Assembly: GCA_015061035.1 (NCBI GenBank)
Contig: SUXK01000001.1
Location: 124,001 to 188,000 of the forward strand
Origin: Bacteroidales bacterium
Lineage (GTDB): Bacteria > Bacteroidota > Bacteroidia > Bacteroidales > G3-4614
DNA: 64,000 nt
Direction: 5' to 3'
A program made the position numbers and the translations under genes. The notes under the pieces were generated by a model. That model was given only the letters and a program-made list of their open reading frames with translations, ran no database searches and was not told where the DNA came from. Shown here one piece after another: positions 9,914-18,353 of the stretch; within the stretch, counting starts at the first letter, position 1; each line of letters begins with the position of its first letter.

Positions 9914-11269
9914 TTATTTAAAGTTCTTGTGAAATTCAATAACTGCCTCAATACCTTTTCTGAAAATATCTAATCTAAAGTTTTCGTTAGGTGAGTGAAT
10001 AGCATCGCTCTCCAATCCAAATCCCATAAGAATGGTTTTGATACCTAAAATCTTCTCAAAGTCGCTAATGATAGGAATACTGCCACCTCGGCGAACAGCA
10101 AGAGGTTTCTTTCCGAATGCTTTTTCAAATCCAATTTCAGCAGCCTTGTAAGCAGGAAGAGATATTGGACAAACATAACCCTCGCCACCATGCGAAGGTG
10201 TAACTTTAACCTCAACGCAATCAGGAGCAATAGAGGTAAAGTACTCTTCAAACATTTTTGAAATTTTATTATGCTCTTGGTGAGCAACCAATCGGCACGA
10301 AACCTTAGCATATGCCTTAGAAGGTAATACAGTTTTACTACCCTCTTGGGTATAACCGCCCCAAATACCGCACACGTCAAACGAGGGGCGACAACTATTG
10401 CGTTCAAGAGTTGCATAGCCCTTCTCTCCACGAAGAGCCTTCACTCCGATAGCCTTTTTATAACTCTCCTCATCAAAAGGAATAGAGGCAATCATATCGC
10501 GTTCCTCTTTCGATAACTCCTCAACATCATCATAAAAACCGGGAATAGTTATTCTGCCATCCTCATCGGTCATTTTAGCAATCATTTCGCACAAAACATT
10601 AATAGGATTTGCAACAGCTCCGCCAAAGTGACCAGAGTGTAAATCTCTATTAGGACCTGTAACCTCTACTTGCCAATAAGCCAAACCACGTAAACCAGTA
10701 GTTAGTGAAGGTAATTCAGCACTCAACATACTTGTATCTGATACTAAAATAATATCAGCCTTTAAAAGTTCCTTATGCTCTTTTAAGAAGGCATTAAGAC
10801 TTGGAGAGCCAATCTCTTCCTCGCCTTCAAAAATAAACTTAATATTATTTTTAAGAAGATTGTTTTTTACAACATACTCAAAAGCCTTAACCTGAATCAT
10901 AGCCTGACCTTTATCATCATCTGCACCGCGAGCCCAAATTCTGTCGTCCTTAACAATAGGCTCAAAGGGGTTGCTGTTCCATAATTCCAAAGGCTCAGCA
11001 GGCATAACATCGTAATGGGAGTATATAAGAATAGTTTTAGCATTAGCATCAACAAACTTCTCGGCATAAACAAGCGGATTACCAGCCGAAGGCATAATCT
11101 CTGCTTTGTCAGCACCTGCCTCTAAAAGTAAAGTTTTCCATCTCTCGGCACAAGCAATCAAATCGCTTTTATGCTCTTTTTTTGCACTAATACTTGGAAT
11201 TCTAATCAACGAAAAAAGTTCCTCCAAGAATCTCTCTTCGTTCTCCTCAATATATTTTTTAACCTCCAT
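9914..11269 (-). CDS. M20 family dipeptidase
   Basis: LIYSHYDVMPAEPLELWNSNPFEP, ARGADDDKGQ, FEGEEEIGSP, DLHSGHFGGAVANP. Confidence 0.9.
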   Translation of the reverse strand: MEVKKYIEENEERFLEELFSLIRIPSISAKKEHKSDLIACAERWKTLLLEAGADKAEIMPSAGNPLVYAEKFVDANAKTILIYSHYDVMPAEPLELWNSNPFEPIVKDDRIWARGADDDKGQAMIQVKAFEYVVKNNLLKNNIKFIFEGEEEIGSPSLNAFLKEHKELLKADIILVSDTSMLSAELPSLTTGLRGLAYWQVEVTGPNRDLHSGHFGGAVANPINVLCEMIAKMTDEDGRITIPGFYDDVEELSKEERDMIASIPFDEESYKKAIGVKALRGEKGYATLERNSCRPSFDVCGIWGGYTQEGSKTVLPSKAYAKVSCRLVAHQEHNKISKMFEEYFTSIAPDCVEVKVTPSHGGEGYVCPISLPAYKAAEIGFEKAFGKKPLAVRRGGSIPIISDFEKILGIKTILMGFGLESDAIHSPNENFRLDIFRKGIEAVIEFHKNFK

Positions 11270-11375
11270 AATATGTTGTTTTGTTAATTGTTAAATCAAT
11301 ATCCTTGTCAAAGATACTAATAACAGAGTAAAATCGTATAAAGTTTACTTCAATATTTTTCACAGCGAGTGCATA

Positions 11376-11410
11376 TTGGACTAATTAGACTAATAGGACT
11401 AATGGGATTA
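11376..11410. repeat. 9-bp tandem iterons (ttggactaa ttagactaa taggactaa tgggattac)
   Basis: Four near-identical 9-mers. Confidence 0.8.
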
Positions 11411-11419
11411 CACAAAAAA

Positions 11420-11442
11420 AAGACTGCACATTGTGCAGTCTT
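11420..11442 (-). terminator. Hairpin with T-tract on the minus strand
   Basis: AAGACTGCAC-AAT-GTGCAGTCTT then TTTTTTT on the minus strand. Confidence 0.65.
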
Positions 11443-11456
11443 ATAGTGACCCCGGA

Positions 11457-11545
11457 GGCACGCAAGGCATTTGCAACGCAAATAGGATTGACTAAATGTC
11501 AATCCGTGCCACAGGGTGGGGAGCACAGTGCTATGTGCGACGGGG
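11457..11545 (-). repeat. Structured dispersed repeat, copy A
   Basis: P1 GGCACG/CGTGCC enclosing GGATTGAC-taaat-GTCAATCC and ATTTGC-aac-GCAAAT; outside hairpin GCACA/TGTGC; homologous to copy B and both CRISPR leaders. Confidence 0.75.
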
Positions 11546-11548
11546 GTA

Positions 11549-11600
11549 TACAAAGCATTTACGAAGTAAATAAAATTGACTAAATTTAAGCCCGTACGTT
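11549..11600 (-). repeat. Structured dispersed repeat, truncated/degenerate copy E
   Basis: aaagcATTTACgaaGTAAATaaaattgactaaatttaagcccgta aligns to copy A. Confidence 0.6.
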
Positions 11601-11688
11601 CGAAAAAATCGTTCTAACTAAATATATTTCAATAATTTTAAAGAACAATTTTAAATTTTAATGGGACAGTAGTGATGTTATATATAAA

Positions 11689-11730
11689 CAATTGTGAAGC
11701 AAATTCAACATAGTATTTGCCTCACAATTG
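11689..11730 (-). terminator. Hairpin at 3' end of FN3 lipoprotein gene
   Basis: CAATTGTGAAGCAAAT / ATTTGCCTCACAATTG, 15 of 16 paired. Confidence 0.6.
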
Positions 11731-11746
11731 ATTTTTAATGTAGAAA

Positions 11747-13042
11747 TTATCTTACGACTTTTACATATGAACTAAAATCACTATTTGCTATTCCTAAATA
11801 GCTCAGAGCTTTAGCTTTGACCTTGTAATAGGTCGTGCCTGATAGTGGGTTGCTATCAGTTAGGACATAACGCTTGCTTGCAGTGCTACCTCCAGAAGCT
11901 GAAATTTTTGTATAGCCCGATGAGGCTGACCTACTTCTATAGAGTTCATACTCATATGCCAAAGGAACTTCATCAACTGAAACCTGAACAAAATATGAAG
12001 ACGAATACGCTTCGATATTTTTAGGAGTTTCTAATTTGGATGGATTATCTCCACCTTGATCCCCTCCTGCACTATTAGATTTGTATGTACAATAAACTTT
12101 ACTAGATTTATCACTTTCTTCATAGTTGGAATTTAAGGCTTGAATCCAAAATTGATATGTTCCATCATCCATATAACGATCGAATACTGCCGTGGTTGTC
12201 GGGGCATAGACATTAGTAAAATTTTCTGTTCCATAAGGTGTACTGTACCATAAACGATAATAGTAAGTGTTCGCTACAGAATTCCAAGAAACAACTATTG
12301 ATTCTCCACTTTGAACTGCTTTTAATCCAGTCGGTACAGAAGGTTTCTGAGAGCCACTATTATCTGAGTACTTGCAATACGCATAGTCACTAAACTCACT
12401 CGTAGTTGATCCAATTGCTTTTACTTTATAGTAATTATTAGTAACCAAAACAACTTCATCTATATATCTATTATTTGTCCAATAACCGTAACTACTATAT
12501 GATCCATTTGCTGAACTTGCATGGAAAATTTCATATCTGGAAGCTCCATCTACCGCATCCCAAGTAAGTACAATTGTTTTGCCATTCTGAACCGCTCTGA
12601 CATTAGTAGGTGCTTTAATTTTGTTCTCATTTTCGCCTCCGGGATTGTTGTTGCCACTAACGTATTGGATGTATATTGGAGTAGATGCTGGACTTTGTAT
12701 ATTTAGGGATTTACATGCATAGATGAAATAATAATTATTCCCATCTAATGGATTAGTATCAATGACATTATTATTGTAGATATAGCCACCATCGCCAATG
12801 TAAGATAACATTACTTTTGAACCATTAAGTGAACTTGCGCGGCAAATCATATAGAACTTCGCATCATCTACGGTATTCCAAGATAGTCTAATGCCATTAG
12901 ATACGACGCTTCCAGACACCCCTGTTGGGGCAGTTAATCTAGAGTAATCGGGATAAGGATCTTCTTCACAAGAGGTTAATGTGAATATAATGAACAATGA
13001 AAACAGGATACCCCATAAAACAGATTTATTCATTTTTATCAT
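11747..13042 (-). CDS. Lipoprotein with repeated fibronectin type III domains
   Basis: Lipobox LTSC; four FN3-like units (P-TGVSGSVVSNGIRLSWNTV, APTNVRAVQNGKTIVLTWDAV, etc.). Confidence 0.85.
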   Translation of the reverse strand: MIKMNKSVLWGILFSLFIIFTLTSCEEDPYPDYSRLTAPTGVSGSVVSNGIRLSWNTVDDAKFYMICRASSLNGSKVMLSYIGDGGYIYNNNVIDTNPLDGNNYYFIYACKSLNIQSPASTPIYIQYVSGNNNPGGENENKIKAPTNVRAVQNGKTIVLTWDAVDGASRYEIFHASSANGSYSSYGYWTNNRYIDEVVLVTNNYYKVKAIGSTTSEFSDYAYCKYSDNSGSQKPSVPTGLKAVQSGESIVVSWNSVANTYYYRLWYSTPYGTENFTNVYAPTTTAVFDRYMDDGTYQFWIQALNSNYEESDKSSKVYCTYKSNSAGGDQGGDNPSKLETPKNIEAYSSSYFVQVSVDEVPLAYEYELYRSRSASSGYTKISASGGSTASKRYVLTDSNPLSGTTYYKVKAKALSYLGIANSDFSSYVKVVR

Positions 13043-13083
13043 TTTTATTATTGTTATGTGTTAATACAAAAAAAGTCCTAAGA

Positions 13084-13240
13084 GAGTAAAGTCACAAAAA
13101 AAGCGCGGACAAACTCGGTTTATCTGTATCTGAGGTCTTCGACTACCTACCATCCATCTAAACGAGTAAAGCCCACGCCTATGACGTGAGCATTTTCGCT
13201 TTACTCTTGGATGGTTTGAAATTGTCGAAGTTTCAGATAC
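13084..13240 (-). promoter_or_regulatory. Candidate structured 5' leader / attenuator-like RNA upstream of the FN3 lipoprotein
   Basis: Nested arms GTATCTGA/TCAGATAC, CTTCGAC/GTCGAAG, ACCATCCA/TGGATGGT, GAGTAAAGC/GCTTTACTC; additional downstream GAGTAAAG copy at 13084-13091. Confidence 0.5.
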
Positions 13241-13623
13241 CAGATTATGCAAAAACGCTTTTTCCTATTCTATGGTGCTTAACTTGATAATTAGTCTTTA
13301 TTTCATTAGCATTTGGTGTTAGTTTATAGAGCAAAGGTACAAACTTATTTTGAGATACACAACTTTTACTTTTTTCGTAGAAAAATATAGCATAGAATTC
13401 TGGCGAAGATAAGTGCGATGATTGCAACCGCTGTGCCGTCAGACGAATTATAAAGGTGCTACGAGGCGGTGCTTAGCCGTTAGATAAATCAGATCAGTGT
13501 GCCACGGGGTTAAAGAAACGCACCGCCACCGATTAGTCTGTGTCTTTATTCTTTGAATTTTGACACAGCCTCTTATAGTGACCCCAGAGAAAGGACTCTA
13601 ATTTTTGTGCAACAAAAATCAAC

Positions 13624-13710
13624 GCATTTTAAGGTATTAGCGAAGCAAATAGGATTAACTAAATGTTAATCCGTGCTTTAAAATGGGGAGCATAGTGCTC
13701 TATGCGACGG
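13624..13710 (-). repeat. Structured dispersed repeat, copy B
   Basis: P1 CATTTTAA/TTAAAATG enclosing GGATTAAC-taaat-GTTAATCC and ATTAGC-gaa-GCAAAT; hairpin GCATA/TATGC. Confidence 0.75.
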
Positions 13711-13821
13711 AGTAAAGACGTAGAAAGTGCAAAGCCTTTCGACCGCTATCTGTTAGAGAGTTAACTTTTCAGTGAGAGTCCCGACTACAAAAAAAGAGCA
13801 ACCATTTGGTTGCTCTGTAAG

Positions 13822-13894
13822 TGACCCCGGAGGGACTCGAACCCTCGGCCCAATGATTAAGAGTCATTTGCTCTACCAACTGAGCTACGGAGTC
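13822..13894 (-). tRNA. tRNA-Lys (CTT)
   Basis: Acceptor GACTCCG/CGGGGTC, T-arm GGTTCGAGTCC, anticodon loop CTCTTAA. Confidence 0.95.
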
Positions 13895-13966
13895 ATCTTA
13901 ATCGCCTATTTGCGGGTGCAAAGGTAACAAGATTGCTTGTAACTCGCAAACAAAAATCAATAAAAA

Positions 13967-14770
13967 TTAATCTAAAATATATAATTCTGATGCTTTGTCT
14001 CGTTTAAGGGCGTGAATATTAACCACTTCGCCAACTTTAATGCCAGCATTTAAAAGTGCATCGGTAGTAGTTCTTAAAGCAAGTTCTGGAGTATTATTCT
14101 CGTTACTTAAGTGGCAAAGGAAAATATTTTTCCAGTTGCATTCAGTAAAACTATCTGCTAAAAAGTTAGCACAAACATTGTTGCAAAGGTGTCCGTTTTC
14201 GCCTAAAATTCTACGTTTAAGAAAGTATGAGTATTTTCCATTGCGTAACATTTCGGCATCGTAGTTCGATTCAATAACCAAATGTTTTGCTTTGGAGATA
14301 AAGCGTTTAACTGTTGGAGTAATTCTTCCCAAGTCGGTAGCAAAAGCCATACACCAATCTCCTCTCTTTATTAAGAACCCTACATTGTCGTGTCCATCGT
14401 GAGGAACTTCAAAGGGTGTAATCTCAAATCCTGCAAGAGAGAAACTAATCTCTTTAAAAATAAACCTATGAGCAGTATAAATCTTCTCGGTCATTCTCCA
14501 GTTTCTGTTCATCCCCTCTAAGGTAGTTTTGGTAACATAGATAGGTTTTCCCATACGTTCTCCCAAATACCCAGCGGCGGCAATATGGTCGGCGTGGTCG
14601 TGCGATATACAAACGCCCTTAATCATTGCCATATCAATGCCATGTTCTGCAAGAGATTTCTTTATCCTTCTGGCACTAATACCAGCATCAATAAGAAAGC
14701 CCTCTTCTTCTGTTCCAATATAGTAACAGTTACCGCTACTTCCACTCGAAAGACTTAAAAATTTAATGCC
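13967..14770 (-). CDS. MBL-fold metallohydrolase (YycJ/WalJ-like)
   Basis: SLSSGSSGNCYYIG...LIDAGIS...ISHDHADHI; more likely start MGIKFLS inside the listed ORF. Confidence 0.88.
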   Translation of the reverse strand, partial: GIKFLSLSSGSSGNCYYIGTEEEGFLIDAGISARRIKKSLAEHGIDMAMIKGVCISHDHADHIAAAGYLGERMGKPIYVTKTTLEGMNRNWRMTEKIYTAHRFIFKEISFSLAGFEITPFEVPHDGHDNVGFLIKRGDWCMAFATDLGRITPTVKRFISKAKHLVIESNYDAEMLRNGKYSYFLKRRILGENGHLCNNVCANFLADSFTECNWKNIFLCHLSNENNTPELALRTTTDALLNAGIKVGEVVNIHALKRDKASELYILD

Positions 14771-14836
14771 CATTTCCTTTAAAAAAGAACGGCAACAAAA
14801 TGCTGCCGTTCCCAAAATATGTTATAAGTTAATCAA

Positions 14837-16819
14837 TTACTTAACAATAACTCTCTCAACTTTGCTGTTGTTGCCGATAGTAACCTTAACAATGTATATA
14901 CCGTTGTTAATATCTATTGACTCATTTCCGTAGCAAACAGTAGAGTTAATTAATGCACCACCCATATTGAATATATCAACATTAGCAGTCTCGTTGCAGT
15001 TGATAACAATAGCACCGCTCTTAGCGAAGATTGTTACCTCATCCATTGTACTCTCCTCAATACCTGTAGGAGTAATATCTAATGAGTAACTTACGCTTGT
15101 CTCTAAGTAATCGCCCCAAGCCTCTTGAGTTGCAGTAACAGTTATTGAACCAATGCTCAAGAATGTAACAACACCAGTTGTTGCATCAATTGTAGCAAAC
15201 TCTTCGCCACTTGTAATTGCGTATGTGATAGTACCCTCTGAGTTAGTTGAAGAAGCAGTGTTAGAGAATGTACCATTGTCAATATCGCTATACTCAATAT
15301 CGGTTATCTCAAATGCAAGGTCGCTGATTGTTTTTGCTGCAAAGTTTGCAGTGTAAGTAATATCCTCAGTTATGCTTTCTATTGTGTAAACAGCCTCGGT
15401 GCTTACATTTACTCTACCATTCTTCCATGCAGAGAATCTGTAACCCTCGTTAGGAATTGCTGTTATTGTTATAGATGAACCCTCTTCAACAGCAACTGAA
15501 GTTTGTCCTTCTGTCTCAATATATACTGTTCCGTATGCACTATTGTTTGCACTTACTGTTACAGTGTAAACTTTAACGAAGTTAGCAACTAAGTTTGTAT
15601 TCTCGTTAGCAGTAACAGTGTATGTAGCGTCAGTGCTTACAACTGTACCGTTATTAGTCCAATTCTTGAACATATATCCGCTATTAGCAACAGCAGTAAC
15701 AGTAGTTGAAGTGCCTTGAGTGATTGTGGCAGAAGTAGTACCAACTGTACCTACGTATGCACTACCCATAGTGTTGTTTGCTGATGCAACATTAACTGTA
15801 ACTTTAGGTACGGCAAAGTTGATTGTATATGTGTGGTAGTTTCCTGAGTTAACGCTAATGTCACCACCCTTAACAACAACAGTAGCACAATAGTTTGCTG
15901 CATCAATACTTGTAGTATAAGTAGCAGAAACACCATCAACAGTAGCAGTTACGTTAGTAGGCATTGTACCGTTAGGCATCTCAACGTCATAATATATATA
16001 TGTATTCTTGTTGAATCCTGAAAAGTTTACACCATTGAAACTAACTGAGTTCGCTTTTGAGTTATAAATCATCTCAGCATCATCAACATACAATGCATCG
16101 TTTTCATTACCTTCTCCCGGGGTTGCATTTGTAGTATATGAAACAAGAATGTACGCAGGAGTTTTGTTGCCCTCATAAGTGAAAGGAACAGAAATTCTTT
16201 GCCATCCTTTGTCAGAAGTTGCATAGAAGTTGTGTTGTGCTCTTGCAACTATATTGGTATAAGTTGTTGCTTCTGGGTCTTGATAACGAGAGTTCTCGTG
16301 AATAACAGCACTTACACGTGCCATTTGCGATGTGCTTTTTGGCACAAACTTTAACCAAGTAACAATAGAGTCGGGTTTACCTGCAAATGAGTGTTTGTAT
16401 GCTGCATCAGATGAAGGATCTGAGAAGTTGTAGTTTCCACTTGCATCGGTAGCAGACAAACTACCTCCATAAATTCTACCAGTAGTAAGGTTACCATTAG
16501 CAACAACTCCTAATACTGAAGTTGACCATATTTTTGCAGATTTACTTCCTGTTGTTCCTGGGCGAACGTCAGTTGATGGTTCACATTTCTCATCAATAGC
16601 ACTTGCAAAAGTTGAACTCTTTACTTGAGCAGTAACAAATGAGTTCCATTGAGTAGGCTCATCACCCGATATTGTTCCTCCAAACAATCCAGGTTTCTTT
16701 TGGCTTACACCCTCCCAATTCTCAAAACCAGAGTTTGTAAGTTGGTATTGGGCAAAAATTAAATTCGTTGTGAACAAAAACGCTATAATAAGCGAAAAAT
16801 TGAGTAATAATTTTTTCAT
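14837..16819 (-). CDS. Secreted PCMD-like/divergent InlB-repeat protein with T9SS-type C-terminal sorting domain
   Basis: Signal peptide; NSGYMFKNWTNNGTVVSTDATYTVTANENTNLVANF repeats; C-terminus IFNMGGALINS...GIYIVKVTIGNNSKVERVIVK. Confidence 0.8.
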   Translation of the reverse strand: MKKLLLNFSLIIAFLFTTNLIFAQYQLTNSGFENWEGVSQKKPGLFGGTISGDEPTQWNSFVTAQVKSSTFASAIDEKCEPSTDVRPGTTGSKSAKIWSTSVLGVVANGNLTTGRIYGGSLSATDASGNYNFSDPSSDAAYKHSFAGKPDSIVTWLKFVPKSTSQMARVSAVIHENSRYQDPEATTYTNIVARAQHNFYATSDKGWQRISVPFTYEGNKTPAYILVSYTTNATPGEGNENDALYVDDAEMIYNSKANSVSFNGVNFSGFNKNTYIYYDVEMPNGTMPTNVTATVDGVSATYTTSIDAANYCATVVVKGGDISVNSGNYHTYTINFAVPKVTVNVASANNTMGSAYVGTVGTTSATITQGTSTTVTAVANSGYMFKNWTNNGTVVSTDATYTVTANENTNLVANFVKVYTVTVSANNSAYGTVYIETEGQTSVAVEEGSSITITAIPNEGYRFSAWKNGRVNVSTEAVYTIESITEDITYTANFAAKTISDLAFEITDIEYSDIDNGTFSNTASSTNSEGTITYAITSGEEFATIDATTGVVTFLSIGSITVTATQEAWGDYLETSVSYSLDITPTGIEESTMDEVTIFAKSGAIVINCNETANVDIFNMGGALINSTVCYGNESIDINNGIYIVKVTIGNNSKVERVIVK

Positions 16820-17046
16820 ATAATGTAATTTAAAATTTCGGGTGCAAAGATACTCAAAATATTACAGACTACCTAAAAATATAGATACTTTAACTCTTTT
16901 GAAATTATATAAACATTTGATTATTAGTGTATAGTCTAATTTTAATAAGGCAAATTTAACAAATAAGAGAGTTGCGTATATATTAAAAAATAAATTTTTT
17001 AGTGTTAAAAATGTAAACTCTACATTGCAAAACAAAAACTTTGTAC

Positions 17047-17054
17047 TAAATTTG
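17047..17054 (+). promoter_or_regulatory. Bacteroidetes -7 element
   Basis: TAAATTTG 39 nt upstream of the 17093 ORF. Confidence 0.4.
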
Positions 17055-17092
17055 TAATTTAGAATTGTACGGAAGAAACGAAAGAGAGGACT

Positions 17093-18277
17093 ATGCTACC
17101 AATGGAACTGTTTTATAAAACGCACGAGTATCTTGTCGAGCATGTAAATTCGCCCGTCGAGCGAGAACTTATGCGAGAAATAGATTGGAGTCATCGCCTT
17201 ATAGGAATTAAAGGAAGTAGGGGTGTAGGTAAAACAACTTTCCTTTTAAAATATGCCAAAGAGAAGTTTGGTACATCTCGAGAGTGTCTGTATATAAACC
17301 TCAATCACCTCTGTTTTACCGATAAAACATTAGCACAATTTGCTCAAGAGTTTGCTGCCCAAGGAGGTAAAACATTGTTGATTGACCAAGTATTCAAATA
17401 TCCCAACTGGAGCGAAGAGTTGCGATATTGCTACGATAATATACCTCAATTAAATATAGTATTCACAGGCTCATCGGTAATGCGATTGAAAGAGGATAAT
17501 CCCTATCTTGCCGATGTAGTACACTCATATAACCTTAGAGGATTCTCATTTAGAGAGTATCTTAATCTGTTTACAAATGCCAATATTAAGGCGTTGACGC
17601 TTGAAGAGTTGCTTAAGAATCATCAGCAGATAGCCGAAGAGATAACTCAAAAAATAAATCCTTTTGACTATTTTGATGCCTATTTACAACATGGGTTCTA
17701 CCCATTCTTCTTAGAGAAAAGAAACTTCTCGGAGAATCTGCTCAAGACAATGAATATGATGATGGAGGTAGATATATTGCTTATTAAGCAGATAGAGCCT
17801 GCATATCTGACTAAAATACGCAAACTGCTCTATATGTTGGTAAAAGATGCACCATGCACTCCCAATGTGAGTAAATTGAGTCAGGCAATATCAACCTCAC
17901 GAGCAACCGTTGTAAATTATATAAAATACCTATCAGATGCAAGGTTGATAAATGTTCTATACGAAGAGGGAGAGTCTTTCCCCAAGAAACCAGCAAAGGT
18001 ATATATGCACAACCCGAATTTGATGCAGGTGGTAGGTGAAGAGAATCTTAATTCGCAATCGTTGGCAGAAACATTCTTCTGTAACGCTTTGTTTAAAGAC
18101 CATACCGTAACCAAAGGCGAGAAAGGAGTACATTTCGTAATAGATGGAGAGTATTCATTTAAGGTAGGAACAATAAAATACAGAAAAAAAGAGACAAACA
18201 TTATTTATGCAGAGGATAATATAATGATAGGTCGAGAAAATGTTGTACCTTTGTGGATGTTTGGACTTCTCTATTAA
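17093..18277 (+). CDS. AAA ATPase with DUF4143-like C-terminus
   Basis: Walker A GSRGVGKTTFLL, IVFTGSSVMRL, LRGFSFREYL. Confidence 0.88.
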   Translation: MLPMELFYKTHEYLVEHVNSPVERELMREIDWSHRLIGIKGSRGVGKTTFLLKYAKEKFGTSRECLYINLNHLCFTDKTLAQFAQEFAAQGGKTLLIDQVFKYPNWSEELRYCYDNIPQLNIVFTGSSVMRLKEDNPYLADVVHSYNLRGFSFREYLNLFTNANIKALTLEELLKNHQQIAEEITQKINPFDYFDAYLQHGFYPFFLEKRNFSENLLKTMNMMMEVDILLIKQIEPAYLTKIRKLLYMLVKDAPCTPNVSKLSQAISTSRATVVNYIKYLSDARLINVLYEEGESFPKKPAKVYMHNPNLMQVVGEENLNSQSLAETFFCNALFKDHTVTKGEKGVHFVIDGEYSFKVGTIKYRKKETNIIYAEDNIMIGRENVVPLWMFGLLY

Positions 18278-18353
18278 TGAGAGTGAGAATAAACAATAAT
18301 AAAACATAGTAAAAGACTATATAAATTACTAATACTAAATAAATTAAACGAAC

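Noticed and set aside
17093-18277. AAA ATPase considered as a defence or toxin system component
   Set aside because: Typical solitary DUF4143-type ATPase; no partner gene adjacent.
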